Assembly: GCF_013282215.1 (NCBI RefSeq)
Contig: NZ_CP048103.1
Coordinates: 868,001 to 932,000, forward strand
From: Kroppenstedtia eburnea
Lineage (GTDB): Bacteria; Bacillota; Bacilli; Thermoactinomycetales; DSM-45169
Direction: 5' to 3'
DNA length: 64,000 nt
Shown piece by piece: positions 43,857 through 51,866 of the stretch. How positions within the stretch are numbered: the stretch's first letter is position 1; every line of letters starts with the position of its first letter. Under the pieces are notes generated by a model. The model worked only from the letters and a program-made list of their open reading frames with translations, made no database searches and was not told the DNA's origin. Both the position numbers and the translations under genes were made by a program.

Positions 43857-44636
43857 TTGCAACTGAATGAGAAACCTGTGGCCCTGGTGACAGGAAGTTC
43901 CGGGGGACTTGGACGGATGGCTGCGGAAGTGCTGGCTGAAGCGGGGTGGAGCCTGGCCGCCCACTTCCGGAATCATCGGGAGCCGGCCCGGGAGATGGTG
44001 GATCAGTTGGCTGCAGAGGGGAGGCAGGCTCACCTGTTTCAGGCGGATGTCAGCCGGAGAGATGAGGCCCTGCAGCTGGTCCGGGATGTGGAGGATCGTT
44101 TTGGTCGCCTCGATGCACTGATTCACGCTGTCGGTCCTTTTATCCGGGAACGTCGCCGGTTTGCGGATTATGACTTGGATGACGTCGATGAAATGGTGGA
44201 CGGAAATCTGAAAAGTGCTCTCTATATGGTCCATGCCGGCCTCCCGCTGCTGCGCCGTGTCGGTTGTGGCCGGATCATCCTGTTTGGTTTTGGACGGGCG
44301 GGGGAGGCCCCGGCTTGGCCGGATCGGGCCGCCTATGCCGCTGCCAAGACGGGACTGGTCTCCTTCGTCAAAACCTTGTCGGTGGAAGAGGCCCCCTTTG
44401 GGGTGACGGTGAATATGGTGTGTCCCGGAGATATCGTCGGGGAGAACAAGCTGAAACGAATCGTTGAAGTGGAAGGGGTCGAGGATGAGGAAACCCCCTT
44501 GGGACGTCCCGGCTCAGGGGAGGATGTGGCCCGGGTGATCCGTTTTTTGTGTGAACGGAAGTCCGATTTTGTGACAGGGAATATTATACATGTCACAGGG
44601 GGACTGGATGTGATCCATCCCACTTCCAAGGCATAG
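43857..44636 (+). CDS. SDR-family oxidoreductase
   Basis: The 259-residue Rossmann protein has the dinucleotide motif TGSSGGLGR near residue 14 and the catalytic Tyr-Lys pair in AAYAAAKTGL. HAVGPFIRERR occupies the NAG position. C-terminal VTGNIIHVTGGLDV is typical of 3-oxoacyl-ACP reductase-like members. The TTG at 43857 follows GGAGGAGGGG and is preferred to the ATG at 43809. The substrate is unknown. Confidence 0.85.
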   Translation: MQLNEKPVALVTGSSGGLGRMAAEVLAEAGWSLAAHFRNHREPAREMVDQLAAEGRQAHLFQADVSRRDEALQLVRDVEDRFGRLDALIHAVGPFIRERRRFADYDLDDVDEMVDGNLKSALYMVHAGLPLLRRVGCGRIILFGFGRAGEAPAWPDRAAYAAAKTGLVSFVKTLSVEEAPFGVTVNMVCPGDIVGENKLKRIVEVEGVEDEETPLGRPGSGEDVARVIRFLCERKSDFVTGNIIHVTGGLDVIHPTSKA

Positions 44637-44699
44637 GAGAAAGCCTCCCCGCCTATACATATGAGTAGGAGATGATACGGAAAGGGGAGGGGAAAGCCG

Positions 44700-45803
44700 A
44701 TGTCCGATCCGGCCGGGCAATTGAAGGAGTGGACGGGGGAGGCGCGATTGCCGGAGTTGATCCAACACCATTACGGGATCCGGCTGAAGGAGGTCCGGCC
44801 TGTGGGCGGCGTTCTCCGGCTGGACAGCGATCAGGGGGTCTTTGCCCTGAAACGGGTCCCGGTGCGGGAAGAGCTGCGTTGGAAATTGATCAGAGAATTG
44901 GCGGATTATCTTCCACAGTCCGGTGAGGGGTCGTTGACGGGGCCGATCCGGACCCAGAGGGGCGGGGTGACGGTAGCGGGGCATCATCACCGTTATGTTC
45001 TCCTGCCATGGATTCCCGGGGAGATCCGGGACCTGCGGGAGGGAGGAGGGTGGGAGGCAACCGCCCGCGCCCTGGCTGGCTTCCATGTTTCCACCAAGGG
45101 TTTTTCCCCTTCCCGATCTGCGGCCTCGGGGTGGGTTCACACTGGACATTGGAGAAGGATCTGGCGGGATCTGACCCGGCAGGTCAATATGTTCAAGTTG
45201 GCCGCCAATCTGAGCGGTGAACCTGCCCCAGTCGATCAATTGTGGTTGAGGCAGTGTGCTTATGCCGAAGGAATGTTGGAAACGGCGGACCGTTACTTTG
45301 AAAGGTTGGGCGGGGACCGGACGGTGGTTGCCACCCGCAAGGGTGGCGAGGTCTGCCATTGTAACATTCATCGTCGCAATCTGATATGGGATCCGGAGGG
45401 AAAAGTTCGGCTGATCGATTGGAACCGGGCGGTTCTCGATGTGCGCAGCCGGGATCTGGCCCGGTTTATACTCTACTCATATGGACGGACGGGTTCATGT
45501 GAACCGACGACGGCGATCCTGAAAGCGTACCAGGAAACAGCCCCCCTGGAAGAAGTGGAGTATGCCCTGATCTACGCCCAGTTGCTCTTTCCCCACCGCA
45601 TTCTCCGCTCTTTGCAACGCATTTATCAGGAGCAGAAGATCCCGCCCCATCTGGCCAAGGGCCATCTCTCCTCCGTAATGACAACTGAGGATCGGAAAGA
45701 AGGCCTGCTCCGGGAATTTCCCCGCCTGATCCGGCGGGATTTCAATGTCTCCATCCCCCGGGTGGATTGGTTGGATCGGGGGCGGGCGGTTCAGGGGGAA
45801 TAG
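44700..45803 (+). CDS. CotS/YutH-like spore coat kinase-fold protein
   Basis: The 367-residue protein has the phosphotransferase (APH/CotS) fold. The N-lobe has DQGVFALKRV with the Lys of the ATP site and the catalytic loop region reads VCHCNIHRRNLIWD, then VRLIDWNRAVLDVRSRDLAR. The usual HGD aspartate is Asn222 here, so the enzyme may be inactive. In Bacillus yutG is followed by yutH, a coat protein of this fold, which fits this position; the identity is therefore CotS family, perhaps YutH. Confidence 0.75.
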   Translation: MSDPAGQLKEWTGEARLPELIQHHYGIRLKEVRPVGGVLRLDSDQGVFALKRVPVREELRWKLIRELADYLPQSGEGSLTGPIRTQRGGVTVAGHHHRYVLLPWIPGEIRDLREGGGWEATARALAGFHVSTKGFSPSRSAASGWVHTGHWRRIWRDLTRQVNMFKLAANLSGEPAPVDQLWLRQCAYAEGMLETADRYFERLGGDRTVVATRKGGEVCHCNIHRRNLIWDPEGKVRLIDWNRAVLDVRSRDLARFILYSYGRTGSCEPTTAILKAYQETAPLEEVEYALIYAQLLFPHRILRSLQRIYQEQKIPPHLAKGHLSSVMTTEDRKEGLLREFPRLIRRDFNVSIPRVDWLDRGRAVQGE

Positions 45804-45971
45804 GGAATCTCCGCTTGCGATGTTTTGGACTGTAAACCCATCAGCGTTCAAGAGCGTGGTGACCTCGGGCGCTGATTTTCAGCCTTACCCCACTCTTCTG
45901 AATTGGGTGGGGTACTTGCTGTTTCCCTTTGTTCAGAAAAGGATGCGGATCAGATATGGAGAATATAACTG

Positions 45972-46032
45972 GAAGCATTGTGATATAGTGCGTTCTTGGA
46001 CGGTCGGCCCAGAGATTTATCAGACAGACTCT
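45972..46032. repeat. Minimal element: type B end fused to type A end, core absent
   Basis: The sequence starts GAAGCATTGTGATATAGTGC, passes through GGACGGTCGG and joins CCCAGAGATTTATCAGACAG. The whole hairpin core is missing. It lies between the CotS-like gene and its terminator. Confidence 0.65.
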
Positions 46033-46064
46033 AGGAAAATTCCTTCCATGGCGAGGTAAAGCTA

Positions 46065-46104
46065 GACTGTCGGGGTATAAACACCACCGGCAGTCGCTTT
46101 TTTT
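46065..46104 (+). terminator. Terminator downstream of the CotS-like gene
   Basis: GACTGTCGG and CCGGCAGTC pair with one mismatch around a 13-nt loop, followed by GCTTTTTTT. The 260-base stretch from the CotS-like stop to here contains only the minimal repeat and a TACCCCAC/GTGGGGTA inverted repeat near 45887. Confidence 0.72.
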
Positions 46105-46228
46105 ATGGATTCGTTTTTTGCGGGATTTCCCTGACAGGGGAGAGGTGCTGCCGAGACCCCACGCGATTACCCCCGACCCCTCCGTTCATGTTATATTTAT
46201 TTAAGTGATGATCCGGGGGGTGAAGGGG

Positions 46229-47884
46229 ATGGCCGGGGAGATTCGGGAAAAACAGTGGGAAACCTTGCGGACGATCGCCGAGACACTCAATCGGTCGACA
46301 GATGTGCGGCCCATGTTACAGTCGGTGCTGGAGGAGTTGCTTGAGGTGACGGGTCTGGCCACCGGTTGGATCTTTTTGGCGGGAGAACGGATGGAATACG
46401 AGCCGGTGGCGGTCCATCGATTGCCCCCCGGCCTCTCCGTGGAGGAGAATCGTCCGATGTGTCAGGGTTCCTGCTGGTGTCTCAACAAATTTTGGGACGG
46501 CAGGCTGCAGGAAGCAGCCAATATCATGGAATGTAAGCGATTGGAAAATGCAGTGAAGCATGGTTGGGGGGATACCCAAGGGATCACCCACCATGCCACA
46601 GTGCCCCTGATCGCCGGGAAAGAACGGATCGGCCTCTTGAATGTGGCTTCTCCGGGGAAAGAGAGTTTTTCCGGGGATGAGCTGGCCTTATTGGAAGCCG
46701 TCGCCTACCAGATCGGAACCGCCGTTCAGAAGACCCGGCTGATCCAGGTGCAGAGACAGCGGGTGGAGCAGTATGCCCGGCTGGATGAAGTGAGCCGTTT
46801 TCTCTGGACGGTGCCGGATCCGGAGACACTGCCCCGGAAGGTGGTCTGTGAAGCGGGCCGCCAGTTCCGCTGGCCTTGGGTGGGGATGTGGACGGGGGAA
46901 GGGGAACAGTTGAAACTGGTTTCCCTTTATTCCCGGGGAAATTGTGCGGAGCCGGAGGTTTCCATGCCTGTGGACAAGGTGGGACCGATCGGGCTCGCTT
47001 TTACCAGACAACGGGCGGTGACCGGAGAAAAGGGGTTGGAGGCGCTCCGCATTTTGTGGCCTGATTGCGCGTCTGTGGCTGCGGTGCCCATCTCCACCCG
47101 GAACAGACGCATCGGCGTGCTGTCGGTGGGAGTCCCACGTTCCAATGACCTGGAGGAAGGGGATCTTCCCGTCATCACCGCACTGGGGGAGCATCTCTCT
47201 TTGGTCATGGAGAAGGCCCTGTTGGAAGAGGAGCGGAAGCGGTACACCCTGGTGGAGGAGCGAAACCGCTTGGCCCGGGATCTGCACGATTCCGTCAATC
47301 AGAAACTGTTTTCCCTCTCCCTGAGTGCCCATGCGGCAAAGGATCTTCCCCCGGAGCAGGGGCAACTTCTGCGGGAGACCCTGGAGGATATCCACCATCT
47401 CTCCCGGGAGGCGTTGAAAGAGATGCGTTCCCTGATCTGGCAGTTGCGCCCGGCGGGATTGGAGGAAGGCGTGGTGACCGCTCTCCGCAAACACGGGAGG
47501 GAACTGGGGCTGATCGTGGAGGATGAGGTGGAGGGAGTCCGGGAGTTGCCCCGGAGAGTGGAAGAAGCCCTGTGGCGCATCGGACAGGAAGCTTTGAACA
47601 ATATCAGCCGCCATGCCGGTACGGATCGGGCCCATCTCTCCCTGAAGATGGGGAGGCGGGAGATCCGGCTGGAGATCGCCGATCACGGTTGTGGATTCTC
47701 CCGCGAATCGGTCCACGGTGGAAAGCGCTCCCTCGGTTTGAGCAGCATGAAAGAGCGGGCGGAACTCCTGGGTGGCACCCTCACTCTGGAGAGCCGCCCC
47801 GCTCAGGGGACAGTCTGCCGGGCGGTGATACCCATCAGGGAAAGGAGTGAAGGGGATGCCGATCCGGATTCTGTTGGTGGATGA
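46229..47884 (+). CDS. Sensor histidine kinase with cysteine-rich GAF domain (AirS-like)
   Basis: The 551-residue soluble kinase has two GAF domains (about 10-165 and 185-335), a HisKA_3 dimerisation domain with RDLHDSVNQ (His353) and an HATPase domain with GQEALNNISRHAG and ADHGCGF. GAF1 carries four cysteines: Cys78, Cys82 and Cys84 in MCQGSCWCLNKFW, and Cys102 in MECKRLEN. A similar set binds a redox-sensitive Fe-S cluster in staphylococcal AirS. It has no membrane segment. It overlaps the response regulator gene by 29 bases. The ATG at 46229 follows a GGGGGG-GAAGGGG stretch. Confidence 0.85.
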   Translation: MAGEIREKQWETLRTIAETLNRSTDVRPMLQSVLEELLEVTGLATGWIFLAGERMEYEPVAVHRLPPGLSVEENRPMCQGSCWCLNKFWDGRLQEAANIMECKRLENAVKHGWGDTQGITHHATVPLIAGKERIGLLNVASPGKESFSGDELALLEAVAYQIGTAVQKTRLIQVQRQRVEQYARLDEVSRFLWTVPDPETLPRKVVCEAGRQFRWPWVGMWTGEGEQLKLVSLYSRGNCAEPEVSMPVDKVGPIGLAFTRQRAVTGEKGLEALRILWPDCASVAAVPISTRNRRIGVLSVGVPRSNDLEEGDLPVITALGEHLSLVMEKALLEEERKRYTLVEERNRLARDLHDSVNQKLFSLSLSAHAAKDLPPEQGQLLRETLEDIHHLSREALKEMRSLIWQLRPAGLEEGVVTALRKHGRELGLIVEDEVEGVRELPRRVEEALWRIGQEALNNISRHAGTDRAHLSLKMGRREIRLEIADHGCGFSRESVHGGKRSLGLSSMKERAELLGGTLTLESRPAQGTVCRAVIPIRERSEGDADPDSVGG

Positions 47885-48503
47885 TCATCCGATGGTCTTG
47901 AAAGGACTCTCTCTCTTCCTGGGCACCCGGGAAGAGATGGAGATCGTGGGTGAGGCCAACAACGGTGCGGAAGCCTTGGAAAAGGTGAAACAGCTGCGTC
48001 CTGACGTGGTCTTGATGGATCTGATGATGCCGGTGATGGATGGTGTGGAGGCGACCCGCAGGATCAAGGAGATTCATCCCGACGTAAAGGTGGTGGTCTT
48101 GACCAGTTTTTCCGATCAGGACCATGTGTTACCTGCCATCCGGGCCGGGGCGGAAGGCTATCAGCTGAAGGAGATCGAAGCGGAAGAGCTGGTGGCGACC
48201 ATCCGGGCGGCTCATCAGGGCAAGACCCAGCTTCACCCCCAGGCGGCGGGTCACCTGGTCCAGCAGTTCACCTCTGAATCCACCGGTTTCCGGGAGCAAG
48301 ACGGCCTGGAGGTGTTAACTCCCCGGGAACAGGAAGTGTTGCGGCTGATTACAGAGGGGATGAGCAACAAGGAGATCGCCGCCAATCTGGTGATTGCCGA
48401 AAAAACAGTGAAAACCCATGTGAGCGGGATTCTGAACAAATTGGATCTGCAGGATCGGACCCAGGCCGCGATCCATGCGATGAAGCAAGGTTGGTTTACT
48501 TAA
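47856..48503 (+). CDS. NarL/LuxR-family response regulator
   Basis: The 215-residue regulator has a receiver domain with acidic pocket VDDHP, phospho-acceptor Asp55 in VVLMDLMMP and Lys in the LKEIEA region. The C-terminal LuxR-type HTH reads LTPREQEVLRLITEGMSNKE and KTVKTHVSGILNKL. AAGGAG fits the ATG at 47856. It is the partner of the upstream kinase. The NCS2 permease gene begins 29 bases later and may be in the same transcript. Confidence 0.92.
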   Translation: MPIRILLVDDHPMVLKGLSLFLGTREEMEIVGEANNGAEALEKVKQLRPDVVLMDLMMPVMDGVEATRRIKEIHPDVKVVVLTSFSDQDHVLPAIRAGAEGYQLKEIEAEELVATIRAAHQGKTQLHPQAAGHLVQQFTSESTGFREQDGLEVLTPREQEVLRLITEGMSNKEIAANLVIAEKTVKTHVSGILNKLDLQDRTQAAIHAMKQGWFT

Positions 48504-48532
48504 TCAGTCCATGTGAAATCTGGTGATTCTTT

Positions 48533-49807
48533 GTGCAGAGGTTGAAAGGACAGACGGCCTTGGGGTCGTTGCAATGGTTTGTATTTCTTCTTTCGAGTTC
48601 ATTGGCCATTCCCATCGTCATCGGTCAAACCTTCCATTTGTCCGCTCAGGAGACGGCGGAGCTGATGCAGCGAACCTTCTTTGTGGTGGGTATCGCTTCA
48701 TTTCTGCAGGGCTGGTTGGGCCACCGTCTTCCCATCGCTGACGGGCTGGCGGGGGTTTGGCTGGGCATTTTTGTGATCCTGGGGGAGACAGCCGGGTCGG
48801 AACCCGGTGCCATGTTGCAGTCGTTGGAAGGGGGTATGTTGGTTGCCGGATTGGTGCTTCTCCTGATGGGAATCACCGGCTTGATCCGGCGGATGATGGC
48901 TCTGTTTACTCCCTTGGTGACCGGGGTCTACCTTTTATTACTCGTCTTTCAATTGAGCGGGGTGTTCCTGAAGGGAATGCTCGGAGTGGACGCCGACGGT
49001 TTGGACCCGGTGAGCGCTCTGCTCTCTTTTGGGGTGTTGATCCTGATCATCCTGATCTCGGTCAAAGGAAAGGGCAGTCTGAGAAATTACTCCGTCCTGC
49101 TGGGAATCCTGGTGGGGTGGGCCGCTTTTGCCTGGATGGGACTGGCTCCGGGGTCTCCCCATTCCGGTGGATGGATTCGGTTGCCGGAACTCTTCGCCTG
49201 GGGAACCCCCCGGCTGGAGGGGGGAATGGTGATCACCGGCGTCCTCATCGCTCTCGTGCTGATGTCCAACCTGGTGGCCACCGTGGCCGCGGGGGAACAG
49301 GTCACCGGGCGGCGGCCGGAGGAGGGGCGGGGCGCACTGGACCGGGGCGGGATCTGGAACGGTGCGGCCAATGGGTTGGCGGCTCTTTTCTCCGCTGTGG
49401 GAACGATTCCTCTCTCCAGTTCCGCCGGTTTTGTCCGGCTGACCGGTTTAAAGCAGTTGCGTCCCTTCCTCATCGGCTGTCTGGTACTGGTGGGAGTCTC
49501 CCTGTTTCCCCCTTTGATGGGTTTTCTGGCAGGTTTGCCGGAGCCGGTGGCAGATGCGGCCCTGTTGGCCACCTTTGTCCAGATCGTTTCCATCGCGGTG
49601 GGCAATATCACCCGGGAGCCCTTGGATGACCGGCGCAACATGATCCTCGGGATCTCACTCATGATCGGGGTGGGGATCATGTTTGTCCCCTCCGACGCTT
49701 TTGCTTCCCTGCCCTCAGTCCTCCGGTTCACCTTGGGCAACGGTCTTCTCACCGGCACCTTCACCGCCATTCTGATGGAAAGACTGTGGCGGGGGAAAAA
49801 GGAATAA
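48533..49807 (+). CDS. NCS2-family purine/uracil permease-like protein
   Basis: The 424-residue membrane protein has about 12-14 helices and matches the nucleobase:cation symporter-2 family: QWFVFLLSSSLAIPIVIGQ at the N-terminus and NGLAALFSAVGTIPLSSSAG in the core, where the S-S-AG stretch corresponds to the substrate region. It starts at a GTG with a weak ribosome binding site, downstream of a two-component system, and ends at a strong terminator. Which base it carries is unknown. Confidence 0.78.
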   Translation: MQRLKGQTALGSLQWFVFLLSSSLAIPIVIGQTFHLSAQETAELMQRTFFVVGIASFLQGWLGHRLPIADGLAGVWLGIFVILGETAGSEPGAMLQSLEGGMLVAGLVLLLMGITGLIRRMMALFTPLVTGVYLLLLVFQLSGVFLKGMLGVDADGLDPVSALLSFGVLILIILISVKGKGSLRNYSVLLGILVGWAAFAWMGLAPGSPHSGGWIRLPELFAWGTPRLEGGMVITGVLIALVLMSNLVATVAAGEQVTGRRPEEGRGALDRGGIWNGAANGLAALFSAVGTIPLSSSAGFVRLTGLKQLRPFLIGCLVLVGVSLFPPLMGFLAGLPEPVADAALLATFVQIVSIAVGNITREPLDDRRNMILGISLMIGVGIMFVPSDAFASLPSVLRFTLGNGLLTGTFTAILMERLWRGKKE

Positions 49808-49814
49808 GTCACCC

Positions 49815-49849
49815 TCACCCGGTCCAGCCGTGGGCCGGGTGATTTTTTG
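49815..49849 (+). terminator. Terminator of the kinase-regulator-permease genes
   Basis: TCACCCGGTCC and GGGCCGGGTGA form an 11-bp stem with AGCCGT loop, followed by six T. Confidence 0.88.
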
Positions 49850-49878
49850 TCGATCTTTTTGAAGAGTTATGCTAGAAT
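49848..49878 (+). promoter_or_regulatory. Extended -10 promoter of the MFS transporter leader
   Basis: TATGCTAGAAT contains an extended -10 element (TG, one base, then TAGAAT at 49873-49878). A weak -35 TTGTCG lies 19 bp upstream and overlaps the preceding terminator tail. Transcription would begin near 49885. Confidence 0.6.
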
Positions 49879-49923
49879 CGAACTGTCAGGCATCGTTTAG
49901 ATGCCGAAATGAGGGGATTTTCG

Positions 49924-49947
49924 ATGTCAACAGTGATCTTGAACTGA
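49924..49947 (+). CDS. Leader peptide MSTVILN
   Basis: A 7-codon frame begins with ATG 7 bases after GAGGGG and ends in TGA. It is the first translatable frame after the predicted transcription start. In attenuated resistance genes such a peptide lets a drug-stalled ribosome change the fold of the RNA downstream. Confidence 0.55.
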   Translation: MSTVILN

Positions 49948-49954
49948 CGAAACG

Positions 49955-50011
49955 ATGATACAGGGCATGATGAGCCGCTCCAATAAGGAAAGGCGAAAAA
50001 ACCTGGTGTGA
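49955..50011 (+). CDS. Possible second leader ORF (18 codons)
   Basis: The frame MIQGMMSRSNKERRKNLV starts 7 bases after the first leader stop and ends inside the first hairpin. It has no clear ribosome binding site, so it would depend on translational coupling. Confidence 0.3.
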   Translation: MIQGMMSRSNKERRKNLV

Positions 50012-50121
50012 CAGGTTTCTTATTCGTGTCCGGATTTCGGTCTGGTTTAAGAACACTGGCGGCATTCCCATCCTGGGAAAAACGGAATTCAACCGGAGAC
50101 GGTTGTTCTTTGGATATTTCA

Positions 50122-50159
50122 GGACAGGAATGGTCACGGGCCTTTCCTGTCCTTTTTTG
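50122..50159 (+). terminator. Intrinsic terminator in the MFS leader
   Basis: GGACAGGAA and TTCCTGTCC pair around a 13-nt loop and are followed by TTTTTTG, 63 bases before the transporter start. Its place between promoter and gene marks it as regulatory. Confidence 0.82.
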
Positions 50160-50222
50160 TGCCTGGAAAGGGATGCCCCCTGTGTTCACCATTTCAATAT
50201 GGACATAAGGGGTTATCGCTGT

Positions 50223-51497
50223 ATGAATTTACAACAATCCAACGCCTATCGGATGTACCTCCTCTATATGGGAGTCACCGCCACTCTGTTTGCCTTGTTT
50301 TCCACCGTCGCCACCGTGTATCGGATCCGGGAGGTGGGGTTGGATGCCGTTGAACTGCTGTGGGTGGGATTTGCCCTGGAGATCAGCTGTTTTCTGTTTG
50401 AGATTCCCACGGGAGTGGTGGCGGATCTCCACAGCCGAAAGCGATCCCTGGTGATCGGTCTGGTCCTGATCGGTACGGGATTTTTGCTGGAAGGGAGCGT
50501 TCCGACCTTTTTGGCTGTCATTGGCGCTCAGGTGTTGTGGGGGATTGGTTATACTTTTCTCAGCGGAGCGGATCAGGCATGGATCGCTGATGAATTGCAG
50601 ACGAATCGTCTGGAAGGGGTCTACCTGCGGGGAGCTCAGGTGGCCCAGCTGTTCACCTTGGTCGGGATGGGGGTGGGCACTTTCCTCGCCGTGTTCTCCC
50701 TCCCGTTGCCGCTGATGGTGTCAGGTGGACTCTATATCGCCTTTGCCCTGTTTGTGGCACTCGTCTTTCCCGAGACCCGTTTCACCCCGGTTTCAGATCG
50801 GAGTCAGAACACCTGGAATGCGATGTGGGGCACCTTTTTTGCGGGTCTGAAGGTGGTCCGTAGAAGCTCCGTCTTGTTGACCGTTCTGGGAATCGGTCTC
50901 TTCCATGGACTGTACAGCGAAGGATTTGACCGATTGTACACCCTCCACTTCTTGGAGAACTTCCAGTTCCCCCAGTGGGTGGAGGCTCCGGAAGTGGTTT
51001 GGATCGGAGCGATCGACGCCTGCGCGATGGTGATCAATATCCTGGTGGTGGAATGGATCCGGCGGCGGTTGGAGTCGACGGGGCGGCTGGAGAAGATGGG
51101 GGTGCTGCTGGTGATCAACATCCTGCTGGTGGCGTCCATCTTCGCCTTCGCGGTGGCAGGAGCCTTCTGGATGGCTCTGGCCGCCTACTGGCTCACCTAT
51201 ATCCTTCGGGGCACCAACCAGCCGATTTACAACGCCTGGATCAATGAACAGATCCGGGAATCCCGTCTCCGGGCCACGATCCTCTCCACACAAGGACAGG
51301 TGCACGCCCTCGGGGAAATCTTTGGCGGCCCTCTCGTCGGTGCCATCGTCTGGAAAACCTCGGCACTCTGGGGTCTGATCGCCTCCAGCGCCATTCTGGC
51401 ACCGGCGGTGTTCCTCTATCTTTTTCTGCGGAAAAGGGCAGGGGAATCCCAATGCTTCCGGGGATTAAACAGAAAAGACGGGGGACAAAGCATGTAA
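50223..51497 (+). CDS. MFS drug-efflux-type transporter
   Basis: The 424-residue protein has twelve membrane helices. The loop 2-3 region reads EIPTGVVADLHSRKRSLVIG, the standard MFS signature, and GTNQPIYNAWINEQI resembles the TetA(P)/drug efflux branch where the loop 10-11 region is conserved. The ATG at 50223 is preceded by AAGGGG at 10 bases; longer in-frame starts run through the terminator and are unlikely. The attenuator-like leader suggests induction by a translation inhibitor. The substrate is unknown. Confidence 0.82.
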   Translation: MNLQQSNAYRMYLLYMGVTATLFALFSTVATVYRIREVGLDAVELLWVGFALEISCFLFEIPTGVVADLHSRKRSLVIGLVLIGTGFLLEGSVPTFLAVIGAQVLWGIGYTFLSGADQAWIADELQTNRLEGVYLRGAQVAQLFTLVGMGVGTFLAVFSLPLPLMVSGGLYIAFALFVALVFPETRFTPVSDRSQNTWNAMWGTFFAGLKVVRRSSVLLTVLGIGLFHGLYSEGFDRLYTLHFLENFQFPQWVEAPEVVWIGAIDACAMVINILVVEWIRRRLESTGRLEKMGVLLVINILLVASIFAFAVAGAFWMALAAYWLTYILRGTNQPIYNAWINEQIRESRLRATILSTQGQVHALGEIFGGPLVGAIVWKTSALWGLIASSAILAPAVFLYLFLRKRAGESQCFRGLNRKDGGQSM

Positions 51498-51518
51498 ATG
51501 TCGACCCAGGTGTTTTTA

Positions 51519-51689
51519 GGGCGTGTCTGATAAATTTTTATCTGGGGCCGGCCGTTCGGGATGGGGTTTCACATGTCCTTCCGTTGTTCTGACGATCCAA
51601 AATCACTCCATGTGAAACCCCAGCCTCCCTCTGTTGTTCTCACAAAGCGTCTCACATTCCTTCGGAAACTTGAATTACCAGACACGCCC
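51519..51689. repeat. Palindromic intergenic element, type A, TA flanks
   Basis: The ends GGGCGTGTCTGATAAAT and AATTACCAGACACGCCC are inverted copies, flanked by TA on both sides (51517-51518 and 51690-51691). The core is inverted relative to the 13-kb copy. It lies between the MFS stop codon and the MFS terminator. Confidence 0.9.
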
Positions 51690-51696
51690 TAAAGAT

Positions 51697-51724
51697 ACGC
51701 CCCTTTCATTCGGGGCGTTTTTTG
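51697..51724 (+). terminator. Terminator of the MFS gene, displaced by a repeat
   Basis: ACGCCCC and GGGGCGT pair around TTTCATTC and run into TTTTTTG. It begins 8 bases after the type A element. Confidence 0.82.
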
Positions 51725-51866
51725 TTGAAAACAGAATGCAACTATGTCAGTTGGGCACATATCCTATTTCAGATATGAATTTGGGGGAAAGTCTCTTCCA
51801 TCGGGGGCCTTTTGTCCCTCTTTACCGGTGATTCTCAAAACTGTGTTGTTTGGGAGGGTGGACGGA

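Larger units (their letters stand above)
49885..50222 (+). promoter_or_regulatory. Structured leader of the MFS transporter, likely attenuator
   Basis: This leader of about 338 nt holds a 7-codon ORF with a ribosome binding site, a possible second ORF, a hairpin (AAACCTG and CAGGTTT, 49999-50018), TTCCCA/TGGGAA near 50070, and an intrinsic terminator at 50122-50159, before the transporter gene. GACAGG in the first hairpin is the same hexamer as in the 5' arm of the terminator, so it could compete for the 3' arm. The layout fits ribosome-mediated attenuation of drug efflux genes. I recognise no known riboswitch. Confidence 0.6.
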
